This document shows, piece by piece, positions 33,574 to 43,200 of a stretch of DNA of 64,000 bases. Each line of letters starts with the position of its first letter. The stretch's first letter is position 1. The position numbers and the translations under genes were made by a program. Source of the DNA: an uncultured Prevotellaceae bacterium (GTDB taxonomy: Bacteria > Bacteroidota > Bacteroidia > Bacteroidales > Muribaculaceae). Location of the stretch: contig CAMVPC010000013.1 in NCBI GenBank assembly GCA_947169265.1, positions 17,272-81,271 of the forward strand. Direction: 5' to 3'. The notes below the pieces were generated by a model, which saw nothing but the letters and a program-made list of their open reading frames with translations, was not told the DNA's origin and did no database searches.

Positions 33574-35937
33574 CTAATTAAGCAACAAGTTGTAGAGCGC
33601 GGTCACGTCAGCACCGCTCACCACGCCATCGCCGTTCACGTCGGCGTTGCCGCCGGCTGCGGCTCCATCGAGCAGCACGTTGTAGAGCGCGGTCACGTCG
33701 GCACCGCTCACCACGTTGTCGCCGTTCACGTCACCAGGCTCAAAGTCCTGCGGGTCGTCGTCGGGATCCCATTCCTCGATGATTTTAAAGCGGTTCCACT
33801 CGGCATTTGCCCAATAGATTTGCGAGTAACCTCGGGGCACATAGAGCACGCAGGTGTTGCGGTCCACACCATAAAATACCTTGTCAAAATAGATGGCTGC
33901 GGGACGAATTCGCGCATTATAAATAGCTTTCAGGTTGCTACAATCCTCAAACGCATAATTGCCGATTTCGTTAAGCGACGTGCCCAAACGGATGGATTGC
34001 AAACCCACGCATTCCTCAAATGCATACTCGCCAATGCTTGCCACTGAGTTGGGAATGTGGATGTGTGTCAAGCCCGTGCAACCAAGGAACGCATAAGGGG
34101 CGATAGAATCCACATCATTTGGCACCACAGTGGCTTTGCATCCTGCAACCAGCTTGTTTTTTGCCGTCTCGATAATGGCGTTGCAATCCTTTCGGGAATC
34201 GTAAATTGCGTTATCAGCAGCAACCGTTACGCTCGTCAAGCCGCTGCAATAATAGAACGCACGTTCACCGATGGAGGTGACGGAATTGCCGATGGTCACG
34301 CTCGTCAAGCCGCTGCAATTCTGGAACGCCTCGTCGCCGATGGTGGTGACGGAGTTCGGGATGGTCACGCTCTTCAAGCCGCTGCAACCACGGAACGCAC
34401 TGCCGCCGATGGTGGTGACGGAGTTCGGGATGGTCACCTCGGTAATTTTAGAGTTCTGGACGAAACCTGAAGGCAAAGTTTGCACTTGGTTGCCGATAGT
34501 CACCCGCTCAATGTTACTTGTGTACATGCTGCCATTACCAGAACAGTTCACAGCATTCCACGTCACGCTCGTCAAACCGCTGCAACCTGAGAACGCACTG
34601 CCACCGATGGTGGTGACGGAGTTCGGGATGGTCACCTCGGTAATTTTAGAGTTCTGGACGAAACCTGAAGGCAAAGTTTGCACTTGGTTGCCGATAGTCA
34701 CCCGCTCAATGTTACTTGTGTACATGCTGCCATTCGAAGAACAATTTACAGCGTTCCACGTCACGCTCGTCAAACCGCTGCAATATGCAAACGCAATGCC
34801 GCCGATGGAGGTGACGGAGTTCGGGATGGTCACGCTCGTCAAGCCGCTGCAATTCTGGAACGCCTCGTCGCCGATGGTGGTGACGGAGTTCGGGATGGTC
34901 ACGCTCGTCAAGCCGCTGCAACCAAGGAACGCATAGTTGCCGATGGTGGTGACGGAGTTCGGGATGGTCACGCTCGTCAAGCCGCTGCAATTCCTAAACG
35001 CATTGTCGCCGATGCCTCGTGAATCTGATTGCAATATAAGATTTCCAGAGGGCTTGTCCCCTTTGTAACCGCATACCCATTTGTCAACATAAAAAACACC
35101 ATTTGGATGATTGTTGTAAATACCAGTGCCATGGAACGCACCGCTGCCGATGGTGGTGACGGAGTTCGGGATGGTCACGCTCGTCAAGCCGCTGCAACCC
35201 TTGAACGCACTGCCGCCGATGGTGGTGACGGAGTTCGGGATGGTCACGCTTGTCAAGCCGCTGCAACCCTCGAACGCACCGTTGCCGATGGAGGTGACGG
35301 AGTTCGGGATGGTCACGCTCGTCAAGCCGCCGCAACTTGAGAACGCCCAGTCGCCGATGGTGGTGACGGAGTTCGGGATGGTCACGCTCGTCAAGCCGCT
35401 GCAACCCTTGAACGCACTGCCGCCGATGGTGGTGACGGAGTTCGGGATGGTCACGCTCGTCAAGCCGCTGCAATTCCTAAACGCATTGTCGCCGATGCCT
35501 CGTGAATCTGATTGCAATATAAGATTTCCAGAGGGCTTGTCCCCTTTGTAACCGCATACCCATTTGTCAACATAAAAAACACCATTTGGATGATTGTTGT
35601 AAATACCAGTGCCACGGAACGCACTGCCACCGATGGTGGTGACGGAGTTCGGGATGGTCACGCTCGTCAAACCGCTGCAACCATAGAACGCATAGCCGCC
35701 GATGGAGGTGACGGAGTAAGTGGTGCCACTATAGGTCACGGTTTCGGGAATGGTAATTGCTCCACTGAGACTTGTATAACTTGGCGAGGCGTCTCCTCTT
35801 TGGGACGTTACCGTGACCGAGGTGCCGTCGCTGTTGCGATTGTAGCACAGGCCGTCGACCATAAAGTCGTAGGCGCTGGCGGGCAGCGCCACCAGCATCA
35901 TTAAGATGAATGTAAGGGCAAATAATTGTTTTGTCAT
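33574..35937 (-). CDS. BspA-like leucine-rich surface protein with dockerin-type repeats
   Basis: This 787-residue exported protein has a signal peptide (MTKQLFALTFILMMLVALPASA) and about 25 TpLRR/LRR_5 repeats of 23 residues (consensus CSGLTSVTIPNSVTTIG plus xxAF) from about 45 to 680. It ends with two dockerin-type calcium-binding repeats (GDVNGDNVVSGADVTALYN and ADVNGDGVVSGADVTALYN). No type IX C-terminal sorting domain is seen. BspA-type proteins bind host matrix or other bacteria; a dockerin end suggests docking to a cohesin or cell-surface partner. Two long blocks inside the array are duplicated almost exactly, a sign of unequal recombination. The start follows the stop of the upstream gene with no gap. 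Confidence 0.9.
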   Translation of the reverse strand: MTKQLFALTFILMMLVALPASAYDFMVDGLCYNRNSDGTSVTVTSQRGDASPSYTSLSGAITIPETVTYSGTTYSVTSIGGYAFYGCSGLTSVTIPNSVTTIGGSAFRGTGIYNNHPNGVFYVDKWVCGYKGDKPSGNLILQSDSRGIGDNAFRNCSGLTSVTIPNSVTTIGGSAFKGCSGLTSVTIPNSVTTIGDWAFSSCGGLTSVTIPNSVTSIGNGAFEGCSGLTSVTIPNSVTTIGGSAFKGCSGLTSVTIPNSVTTIGSGAFHGTGIYNNHPNGVFYVDKWVCGYKGDKPSGNLILQSDSRGIGDNAFRNCSGLTSVTIPNSVTTIGNYAFLGCSGLTSVTIPNSVTTIGDEAFQNCSGLTSVTIPNSVTSIGGIAFAYCSGLTSVTWNAVNCSSNGSMYTSNIERVTIGNQVQTLPSGFVQNSKITEVTIPNSVTTIGGSAFSGCSGLTSVTWNAVNCSGNGSMYTSNIERVTIGNQVQTLPSGFVQNSKITEVTIPNSVTTIGGSAFRGCSGLKSVTIPNSVTTIGDEAFQNCSGLTSVTIGNSVTSIGERAFYYCSGLTSVTVAADNAIYDSRKDCNAIIETAKNKLVAGCKATVVPNDVDSIAPYAFLGCTGLTHIHIPNSVASIGEYAFEECVGLQSIRLGTSLNEIGNYAFEDCSNLKAIYNARIRPAAIYFDKVFYGVDRNTCVLYVPRGYSQIYWANAEWNRFKIIEEWDPDDDPQDFEPGDVNGDNVVSGADVTALYNVLLDGAAAGGNADVNGDGVVSGADVTALYNLLLN
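34390..34733 (-). repeat. Internal duplication, 198-base period, in the BspA-like gene
   Basis: The block encoding SNIERVTIGNQVQTLPSG and flanks occurs at about 34390-34535 and again at about 34588-34733, an offset of 198 bases (66 codons), nearly identical at DNA level. Confidence 0.8.
34991..35618 (-). repeat. Internal duplication, 483-base period, in the BspA-like gene
   Basis: The block encoding IYNNHPNGVFYVDKWVCGY and flanks occurs at 34991-35135 and 35474-35618. The offset of 483 bases equals seven 23-residue repeat units, so whole repeat units were copied in frame. Confidence 0.8.
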
Positions 35938-36588
35938 TTATTTGATTTTTTGCAACATGTAACTAAAATTTTCCATCTCAAACTGAGTGGAAGACCATTT
36001 AATAGCGTAGCTACTATTGAGGTTAAAACCAGGAAGGTTCTTGTTTGTGTTGGTGGTTCTGGGCCAATGCTTATTAGGACCATGAACACCATCCTCCATT
36101 CCCAAATTCTCTTTTAAAGTTCCCGGTTTTGACGGTTTCGTATAGATAGGGTCATTAGTGACAAATACTGCAAAACCGCCCACCACGTCCTTGAATGCGG
36201 CCGTAACGTGTTCAATTCGGCGCACATCTTTCCAAAAAGCGTACTTGATCAAATCGTCAGCACCTTGGCTCTTGACAATCTTCGTGTTTGGTATTATTTG
36301 ATTAAAACGGGGCAAAGGTTTTTTGATTTCTTGAGTCCTATATTTTAATTCAACCACAGCATATTTGCCATCACTTTCAACCACTATGTCGAGATATAAA
36401 TCATTTTTCCACTCATAGTGATGAAGGGCGCTTGCAGGCACAAAATATTCCAACTCCACGTGGTCGTAGTGTTTTGTACTTACCAGCCACGTAGCTAACT
36501 GAAGTTGGAAGTCCTCCTCGTTGAACAGTAGTCTGTTATGATTCCCATTCAACCATGTCTTCAGGTCTTTTTCTAAAACATTCAACAT
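35938..36588 (-). CDS. PD-(D/E)XK nuclease-like protein, function unknown
   Basis: A protein of about 216 residues; the start at 36588 (MLNVLEKDLKTWLN) is chosen because an upstream ATG at 36645 lies in the terminator of the RNA gene. The segment LYLDIVVESDGKYAVVELKY shows the D...ExK arrangement of PD-(D/E)XK nucleases, and an acidic residue sits in the preceding helix (NEEDFQLQL). No specific family is recognised. Its TAA stop is immediately followed by the ATG of the BspA-like gene, so the two may be co-expressed. Composition is more AT-rich than the surrounding core genes, consistent with acquisition from elsewhere. Confidence 0.6.
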   Translation of the reverse strand: MLNVLEKDLKTWLNGNHNRLLFNEEDFQLQLATWLVSTKHYDHVELEYFVPASALHHYEWKNDLYLDIVVESDGKYAVVELKYRTQEIKKPLPRFNQIIPNTKIVKSQGADDLIKYAFWKDVRRIEHVTAAFKDVVGGFAVFVTNDPIYTKPSKPGTLKENLGMEDGVHGPNKHWPRTTNTNKNLPGFNLNSSYAIKWSSTQFEMENFSYMLQKIK

Positions 36589-36643
36589 AATCGATTCAGC
36601 AGCTACCACCTTCTCAGCCCAAAAGGTGACACTAAAATTACAC

Positions 36644-36670
36644 AAAAAGCGTGGACTGAATTCGCCACAC
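36644..36670 (-). terminator. Terminator of the putative RNA gene
   Basis: On the minus strand GTGTGG (36670-36665) and CCACGC (36654-36649) form a 6-bp stem with one G-U pair, followed by TTTTT at 36648-36644. Confidence 0.7.
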
Positions 36671-36684
36671 CTTTAGTCGGAGGT

Positions 36685-36782
36685 CCTGAGAAAACCCGAT
36701 GAAGAAGATATGGGAATAGCAGTTCACGCTATAGCGCGAAGCCGCTTTGTTATCTCCTCTCTTCATCTTGAAATTTCTCAGG
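36685..36782. repeat. Long interrupted inverted repeat in the RNA gene
   Basis: CCTGAGAAA (36685-36693) with TTTCTCAGG (36774-36782), and GATGAAGA (36699-36706) with TCTTCATC (36760-36767), are exact complements. The helix extends outward with a 9-bp stem having one mismatch. Confidence 0.85.
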
Positions 36783-36855
36783 TTTCCGATTAAGAGTGAT
36801 AAGCAAAACGCTTATTGATTTCCAACGATGTCGCGGACTGTTGCCAATCCAAGTG

Positions 36856-36886
36856 CAAATATACAACAAAATTTTTAAAATGCAAA
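36856..36886 (-). promoter_or_regulatory. Ideal promoter of the putative RNA gene
   Basis: TTTG (36883-36886) and TATATTTG (36856-36863), read on the minus strand, are 19 bases apart. Predicted start is near 36850. Confidence 0.75.
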
Positions 36887-36887
36887 A

Positions 36888-37105
36888 TATAGCCCTTTGG
36901 CTTATAAGGCTGCGGGGCATTTTTTGGGGGATTGGGTTTCGAGGCCTCGAACTACACTGACCCTCGCTGGGTGGGCTAAAACACTATGCTCTCTTTGTGA
37001 CAAAGAGATGCAAAAAATCAGAGTCTTTCGGTTGTTTTTTAGATATAGTGACGCAAGAGATTTGAGTTTATTTTATTGTTTTATATAAGTTTCAAAAATT
37101 CTTTG
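36888..37105. other. Intergenic stretch with palindromes, no gene seen
   Basis: It contains the perfect palindrome TTCGAGGCCTCGAA (about 36937-36950) and the hairpin CTCTTTGTGACAAAGAG (about 36991-37007). A 63-codon frame here lacks family features and is not called. Confidence 0.5.
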
Positions 37106-37113
37106 TAATTTTG
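37106..37113 (+). promoter_or_regulatory. -7 box TAATTTTG of cdsA
   Basis: TAATTTTG followed by CGG, 65 bases before cdsA. The leader contains three tandem AGGAATT units (37138-37158). Confidence 0.5.
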
Positions 37114-37177
37114 CGGTGCAAAGAACCTAAACTAATCAGGAATTAGGAATTAGGAATTGACTAAAGACTAAAGAGAA

Positions 37178-38038
37178 ATGAAAAATGTGATAGTTCGCAG
37201 CCTCTCGGGGCTTCTGTATGTGGCACTCATCGTTGCGGCCATTTTGTTGTGGCCGCGCTGGCCCATTGCCATGCTGGCACTGATGACACTGTTTACGGCC
37301 CTCGGTATCGAGGAGGTGCATAATATTTGCCGCTCCACTATGGGCGAGCGCCAGCCTTTGTTGCTCACGCTGCTCGACGTGATGGGCGGCGTGGCGTTGC
37401 TTGCCACCATTTATCTGGCGTGTGCGAACCGTGGTGTCCACCACACCATGCCCTTGTGGAGCTGGACGTTGCTGCCCGCCTATGTGGTCGCGAGAATGGT
37501 GACGCAACTCTATCTGCCCCGTCTCAACGCGGTTACGAGTTTCGCGCGCTCGTTCATGTCAATTATCTATGTGGCCTTCCCGTTCTCATTGCTGCCGGTA
37601 ATAGCGTCACTGGGAAATACGCGTTTGGTGTTGGCCCTGTTCATCTTTATATGGCTCAACGACACGGGTGCTTTTGTGGTGGGCTCATTGCTGGGCAAGC
37701 ATCGCCTGTGGGAGCGTATCTCGCCCAAAAAATCGTGGGAAGGCGTTGTGGGAGGCTTGTTGTTTGTGCTCCTGGGCGCTTGGCTCATTGTGAGAGTGTT
37801 TGGCGACTATTTCCCGGGCCCCACTGTCCTGTGGTGGTGGATGGCGCTGGGTGCGGTGGTCGTGGTGGGCGCCACCTTGGGCGACCTCTTTGAATCGCTA
37901 CTCAAGCGCACTGCCGGCGTGAAAGATTCTGGCAATATCATTCCGGGTCACGGCGGCATTCTCGACCGCGTCGACAGCTTGTTGCTGGTGTCGCCGCTCG
38001 TGCTGTTGTTCATGATATTGACGATTATAGCCCGATGA
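37178..38038 (+). CDS. cdsA: Phosphatidate cytidylyltransferase
   Basis: This 286-residue integral membrane enzyme makes CDP-diacylglycerol from phosphatidate and CTP, the branch point to all phospholipids. The C-terminal signature is complete: LFESLLKRTAGVKDSGN followed by IIPGHGGILDRVDSLL, with the two catalytic Asp residues. About eight hydrophobic segments precede it. The stop overlaps the start of the transglycosylase gene (ATGA), joining lipid and cell-wall genes in one operon. Confidence 0.96.
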   Translation: MKNVIVRSLSGLLYVALIVAAILLWPRWPIAMLALMTLFTALGIEEVHNICRSTMGERQPLLLTLLDVMGGVALLATIYLACANRGVHHTMPLWSWTLLPAYVVARMVTQLYLPRLNAVTSFARSFMSIIYVAFPFSLLPVIASLGNTRLVLALFIFIWLNDTGAFVVGSLLGKHRLWERISPKKSWEGVVGGLLFVLLGAWLIVRVFGDYFPGPTVLWWWMALGAVVVVGATLGDLFESLLKRTAGVKDSGNIIPGHGGILDRVDSLLLVSPLVLLFMILTIIAR

Positions 38039-39402
38039 AATGGTGGCTGGCACCCTTGTGTGCGGCGTGGTTTTTTGCGCTTCTGGCGTGCGCCGCGTGT
38101 TCGGGGAGTCATCCATTGCCCCGCACCCTGCGTGTGGGTACCATTTATAGTCCCACAAGTTTTTTCATCTTGCGGGGCGACACGCTGGGTTACGACTATG
38201 AGCGTATCAGCGACTTTGCCGCCGACAAGGGCATTGCCCTTGAAGTGGTGGTGGCCGGGAATATGCGCGAACTCGTGGATATGCTGCAACGTGGAGAAAT
38301 CGATGTGGCGGCTGTCGAGATACCTCAAACCGCTGAATATAAGGCGCAAGTGCTGGGCTGTGGGGCCACTAACGAAACCACTCAGGTGCTGGTTCAGCCA
38401 GCCGGCGATAGTCTCGTCACCGACGTTACGCAGCTCGTGGGGCGTGAAGTGACAGTGGTTAAGGGATCACGCTACGAGGCCCGCCTGCGCAACCTCGACA
38501 ACGAGGTGGGCGGTGGTATTACGATTCGTGCCCTCGAAAATGACACGTTATTGAGCGAAGATCTTGTTGACATGGTCGCGGCCGGCACCCTGTCGCTCAC
38601 CATTATCGATAGTGACTTGGCGCAGCTGAGCAAGACCTATAACCCACACATCGACATCTCTTTGCAAGTGAGTTTTCCGCAACGCTCGTCGTGGGCTGTG
38701 GCGCTTGATAATCAATGGCTTGCCGATAGTATTGACACCTGGGCGGCTTCGCCCGAGGTGGAACGTTTCTCGAAAGCCGTGAAGCGGCGTTATTTCGAGT
38801 TGAGCAAACTACCCGAAGGTGATACGCTCACTTACCGACCCGTTGAGGACGGTGTCATTTCACCCTTCGACGACCTCTTTCGTAAATATGCGCCCGTGGC
38901 CGGTGTCGACTGGCAGATGCTTGCCGCGATTTGCAGTGTGGAGTCGGGCTTCAAGACCGACGCCCGCTCGTGGGCCGGCGCGCGTGGCATCATGCAGGTG
39001 ATGCCCAGCACGGGGCGAGCTTTCGGGGTGGGGGAGGCTGAACTGAACGACCCCGACAAAAATGTGGAAGTAGCCGCCAAGAGTCTTGCCCGCATCGACG
39101 AGTTCATGCGGCCTCATGTGCCCGATAGTACCGAGCGCGTGCGATTCGTCTTGGCAAGCTACAATGCCGGCATAGGCCACATTTTCGACGCTATGGCGCT
39201 GGCCGAGAAGCACGGCCACAACCCCCACGTGTGGTACGACCACGTTGAAACGGCGGCCCTCATGAAGAGCAACCCGCAGTTCTATAACGATCCGGTGTGT
39301 CGTTACGGCTATTTCCGCGCCCGTGAGACCGTCGCCTATGTTAAGAAAGTGGAAAACGCTTATCACCACTTTCGTCGTGCCACCCGTCGTGCCGCGCAAT
39401 AA
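38035..39402 (+). CDS. mltF: MltF-like membrane-bound lytic transglycosylase
   Basis: This 455-residue protein has an N-terminal lipoprotein-like signal (FFALLACAACSG; candidate lipid Cys about 18-22), a solute-binding-protein-3 domain (about 30-260, beginning LRVGTIYSPTSFFIL) and an SLT lysozyme-like domain (about 280-440). The catalytic Glu is in AICSVESGFKTDARSWAGA, followed by GIMQVMPSTGRAFG. MltF cleaves peptidoglycan and its SBP domain regulates activity by binding muropeptides or amino acids. It overlaps cdsA by four bases. Confidence 0.9.
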   Translation: MKWWLAPLCAAWFFALLACAACSGSHPLPRTLRVGTIYSPTSFFILRGDTLGYDYERISDFAADKGIALEVVVAGNMRELVDMLQRGEIDVAAVEIPQTAEYKAQVLGCGATNETTQVLVQPAGDSLVTDVTQLVGREVTVVKGSRYEARLRNLDNEVGGGITIRALENDTLLSEDLVDMVAAGTLSLTIIDSDLAQLSKTYNPHIDISLQVSFPQRSSWAVALDNQWLADSIDTWAASPEVERFSKAVKRRYFELSKLPEGDTLTYRPVEDGVISPFDDLFRKYAPVAGVDWQMLAAICSVESGFKTDARSWAGARGIMQVMPSTGRAFGVGEAELNDPDKNVEVAAKSLARIDEFMRPHVPDSTERVRFVLASYNAGIGHIFDAMALAEKHGHNPHVWYDHVETAALMKSNPQFYNDPVCRYGYFRARETVAYVKKVENAYHHFRRATRRAAQ

Positions 39403-39513
39403 TCTGTCACTCGTTAATTATTTGGAATACTGATGCTTATTGTTTGTTCGTAGGCGTCCGGCGCAAATTTTGTGTGAATTTTGTGATTCGACGCGCACGA
39501 TTGTGGGTTTTTA

Positions 39514-39545
39514 TTTGGGTAAATCGTGGAAAATGCTTAATTTTG
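39514..39545 (+). promoter_or_regulatory. Promoter of ruvA
   Basis: TTTG (39514-39517) and TAATTTTG (39538-39545) are exactly 20 bases apart; start expected near 39551. Confidence 0.75.
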
Positions 39546-39603
39546 CAAGTTATAACCTCGGCGAGAAATGCCGTGGACTAAAAGGACAATAACAAGGAAA
39601 ACG

Positions 39604-40188
39604 ATGATTGACTATATCACCGGCCGTGTGGCCGAACTGAATCCGGCTTACGTCGTGGTGGATAACCATGGGGTAGGCTATATGCTTCACATCTCACTCA
39701 CCACCCATCACACGTTGCAAGAGACGTTAGGCGAAGCGAAACTGTTTGTATATGAGGCTATCCGCGAAGACGCTCATCTGCTCTTCGGGTTCGCTTCCAA
39801 GCATGAGCGCGAGCTGTTTCTGCTACTCATCAGCGTGAGCGGTGTGGGGTCCAACACAGCCCGCGTGATACTCTCGTCAATTCCGCCCGCTGAGCTTGAG
39901 CAGGCTATTGCCGGTGAGCAGGTGGCACGTCTCAAGGCCGTCAAGGGCGTGGGGGCAAAAACAGCCCAACGCATTATTGTTGACCTTAAGGATAAAATAA
40001 AAGTGGGGGCTACCACGTTATTAAATACAGACGAACGGCCCGGCGAGGCCTACGACGAGGCGCTCGCGGCCCTAATGATGCTCGGCTTTACCCAGCAAAT
40101 GTCGCAAAAAGCGCTCAAGAAGCTTTTCCAGCGCAATCCGTCGCTGGGTGCCGAGGAGGCCATTAAGCAGGCGCTGAAGATGATGTAA
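39604..40188 (+). CDS. ruvA: Holliday junction branch migration protein RuvA
   Basis: This 194-residue protein begins MIDYITGRVAELNPAYVVVD, the usual RuvA start; an in-frame ATG at 39568 would add a basic extension without homologous character. Domain I is an OB fold, domain II has the HhH pair (LLISVSGVGSNTARVIL and LKAVKGVGAKTAQRIIVDLKDK), and domain III (DEALAALMMLGF to the end) binds RuvB. RuvA tetramers hold Holliday junctions for RuvB-driven migration. A near-ideal promoter precedes it, and sprA follows after 70 bases, a pairing common in Bacteroidetes. Confidence 0.97.
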   Translation: MIDYITGRVAELNPAYVVVDNHGVGYMLHISLTTHHTLQETLGEAKLFVYEAIREDAHLLFGFASKHERELFLLLISVSGVGSNTARVILSSIPPAELEQAIAGEQVARLKAVKGVGAKTAQRIIVDLKDKIKVGATTLLNTDERPGEAYDEALAALMMLGFTQQMSQKALKKLFQRNPSLGAEEAIKQALKMM

Positions 40189-40258
40189 AGCCATGAGCGT
40201 GTGCCGGCAATCGCCTGTAAGTTCGTCTTGAACTTGTTTGGTAACTGATTGATAGCTA

Positions 40259-43200
40259 ATGAGAAAGCGAAGTAAAAAGAAATATGGGATATTGTGGCTC
40301 GGCCTGCTGACGGTGCTCGCGTTGTTCAACGTCGACAGCGTGGCGCAATATACGCGGTCGACACTCACGCCCCCGCCACCGGTGCCCGACACACGTACGG
40401 ACAACGGTAACAAAAGGAACAAGAAAAAGGACCGGCCCATCGACATGCGCTATGACGTGCACAAGACCATCCCCGAGTCTTACGATGACTTGAAGGAAGG
40501 AGAGTATGCCGCCGACTTGAAGAACCCCTCCAACATTACGACGACAGCCGAGTATGACTATGAAACCGGCTGTTATGTTATTCACACGCGCGTGGGCGAT
40601 AACGACATCGTCACGCCCTTCATCCTGAGTGCCGATGAGTATAACAACATCACCATGCGCCAGTCGATGATGGAATATTACCGTAAAAAGAACGCCGAAA
40701 GTGCCGAGGAAAAAGCCAAAAACCCCTTCAACTTCCTCGATATGCAGTTCGGTCTGGGACCACTCGACAAAATCTTCGGCCCGGGTGGCGTGCAACTGAA
40801 GACGCAAGGCTCGGTGCAAATCAAGATGGGTGTCAAGACTAACAAGACCGACAACCCGGCATTGAGTGTGGCCGCCCGCCGCAAGACTTACTTCGATTTC
40901 GACCAAAAGATTCAGGCCACGGTATCGGCCTCGGTGGGCGACAAGATGAAGTTTAATATGACTTACAACACCGATGCCACCTTCGACTTCGACAACAAGA
41001 ACCTCAAGCTGGCCTATGAGGGCAAGGAGGACGAAATCATCAAGAATATCGAAGCCGGTAATGTGAGCATGACTACCGGCTCGTCGCTCATTCGCGGTAG
41101 CGCCGCCTTGTTTGGTATCAAAACCAAACTGCAATTCGGCAAACTGACCGCCACGGCGCTCGTGTCGCAACAAAACTCGCAGTCGCAAACGGTGAATACC
41201 AAGGGTGGCGCGCAAACCACCCCATTCTATGTCACTGCCGACAAATATGACCAAAACCGAAATTTCTTCTTGTCGCACTACTTCCGCGACCACTACGACG
41301 AATGGTGTGCCAAGTTACCCCTGGTGTCGAGCGGCATTAATATTACCCGTATTGAGGTGTGGGTGACTAACAAGCGCGGAAACTACGACAATTCGCGCAA
41401 CATTCTCGCTTTCATGGACCTGGCCGAGGACTCCCACCTGAATAACTCGCACTGGGTGCCCGACTACGGGGCAACGGTGCCCGACAACTCGTCGAATAAC
41501 CTGCTCGCTGAAATCAAGGATACCTATCCCGAAGCGCGATATATCAGCCAGGTGGCCACCACGCTCGAGCCGTTGCGTGCCTTTGGCATTGATGGCGGTA
41601 CCGATTACGAGAAAATCGAGAGTGCCCGCTTGCTCAGCAGTAACGAATATACACTCAATAGCGCCCTGGGATATATCCAGCTCAAGACGGCGCTTAGCGG
41701 CGACGAGGCTCTCGCCGTCGCCTTCCAGTATACCTACGGCGGTCGCACTTATCAGGTGGGCGAATTTTCGGGTGACATCACGTCGACCGACCAGTCGCTC
41801 TATGTGAAGATGCTCAAAAGCACCACCGTGTCGCCGCGCACCCCTATGTGGCACCTGATGATGAAGAACGTGTATTCGCTTGGCGCCTATCAAATGCAAC
41901 GCACCAACTTCAAGCTCAACATCAAGTATCTGAGCGATACTACCGGTACCGAGCTCAACTACATCAATGCCGGCGACGTGGCCGGTATGCCGTTGCTCGA
42001 GGTGATGAACCTCGACCGCCTCGATGCCAATAACGAGTTCCACCGCGATGGTCGTTTCGACTATATCACGGGCTACACCGTGAACGAGTCGAGCGGCAAA
42101 ATCATTTTCCCGGTGGTGGAACCTTTCGGTTCCCACTTGCGCAAGCGAATCAATAACGACCAGGTGGCCAAAGACTATGTCTACCAGGAACTTTACGACT
42201 CCACGCTTACGGTGGCCCAGCAATATCAGGACAAGAATAAATTTGTCTTGAGTGGTGAGTACCAGGCTTCGTCGGGAAATACCATTAACCTGAACGCCAT
42301 GAACGTGCCACGAGGCTCGGTTGTCGTTACCGCCGGAGGCGTTGTCCTCACCGAGAACAGCGACTACACCGTTGACTACAACATGGGAACTGTGACCATC
42401 ACCAACCAGAGCATTATCGATGCGGGCACCAACATCAGTGTTTCGCTCGAGAACCAGTCCACCTTCAGTCAGCAGCGAAAAACACTGCTGGGTCTTGACC
42501 TTGATTACGCTTTCAACAAGGACTTCCACATTGGCGGTACACTCATGCATTATGGCGAAAAATCGTTGACCGAGAAGGTGTCGATTGGCGATGAGATTGT
42601 CAACAATACCATCTGGGGCGTGAACATGTCCTATAAAGGCAAATTCATGTGGCTTACCAACCTGCTCAACAAAATACCCACGGTGAACGCCACTGCACCC
42701 TCGACAATCAACTTCACCGGCGAGTTCGCCCAACTGATTCCGCATCAGTCGCGCACCGGCTCTAATGCCGGTAGCTCCTATATCGACGACTTTGAGTCGA
42801 CGCAGTCGGGTATCGACTTGCGCTCGCCTTATTCTTGGTTCCTTGCTTCCACGCCCTATGATCCGTCTGCCGGAGGTCTTTTCCCCGAAGCGGGACTGTC
42901 GAACAATGTGGACTATGGCAAGAACCGCGCCCTGCTGTCGTGGTACTACATCGACCGCCTGTTCACGCAGCGCAATTCGTCCTACGCGCCGGGTTACATC
43001 AAGAACGACCTTGACCAGCTCTCCAACCCCTATGTACGCGAGATTCCTTACAGCGAGGTGTTCCCGGGCCGCGAGCTTAACTATGGCGAGTCGTCGACCA
43101 TTCAAACGCTCAACCTCTCGTTCTATCCCAAGGAGCGTGGCCCCTATAACCTCGATGCCGACAATATTGACAGCGAGGGTTACCTGCTCAATCCCGAGAA

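Larger units (their letters stand above)
36644..36850 (-). ncRNA. Putative structured non-coding RNA of about 205 bases
   Basis: An ideal promoter (36856-36886) and a Rho-independent terminator (36644-36670) frame a stretch without a credible ORF. The 3' half folds into one long hairpin. Reading the minus strand 5' to 3', TTAATCGGA pairs with TCCGACTAA (one mismatch), CCTGAGAAA with TTTCTCAGG, and GATGAAGA with TCTTCATC, separated by small internal loops, with a GC-rich tip (AGCGGCTTCGCGCT). A long stem broken by bulges recalls 6S RNA and its Bacteroidales relatives, but I cannot confirm this family. SRP RNA, tmRNA and RNase P RNA do not fit. Confidence 0.6.

Noticed and set aside
33870..35790. 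Regular repeats that at first sight resemble a CRISPR array
   Set aside because: The 69-base period encodes in-frame 23-residue leucine-rich repeats; there are no unique spacers or cas genes.
36644..36850. Calling the structured RNA firmly as 6S, SRP, tmRNA or RNase P RNA
   Set aside because: The conserved cores of SRP, tmRNA and RNase P RNA are not visible, and the 6S idea rests only on shape and size.
36897..37088. A 63-codon plus-strand frame next to the RNA gene
   Set aside because: No family features or start signals; it crosses palindromes and AT-rich spacer.
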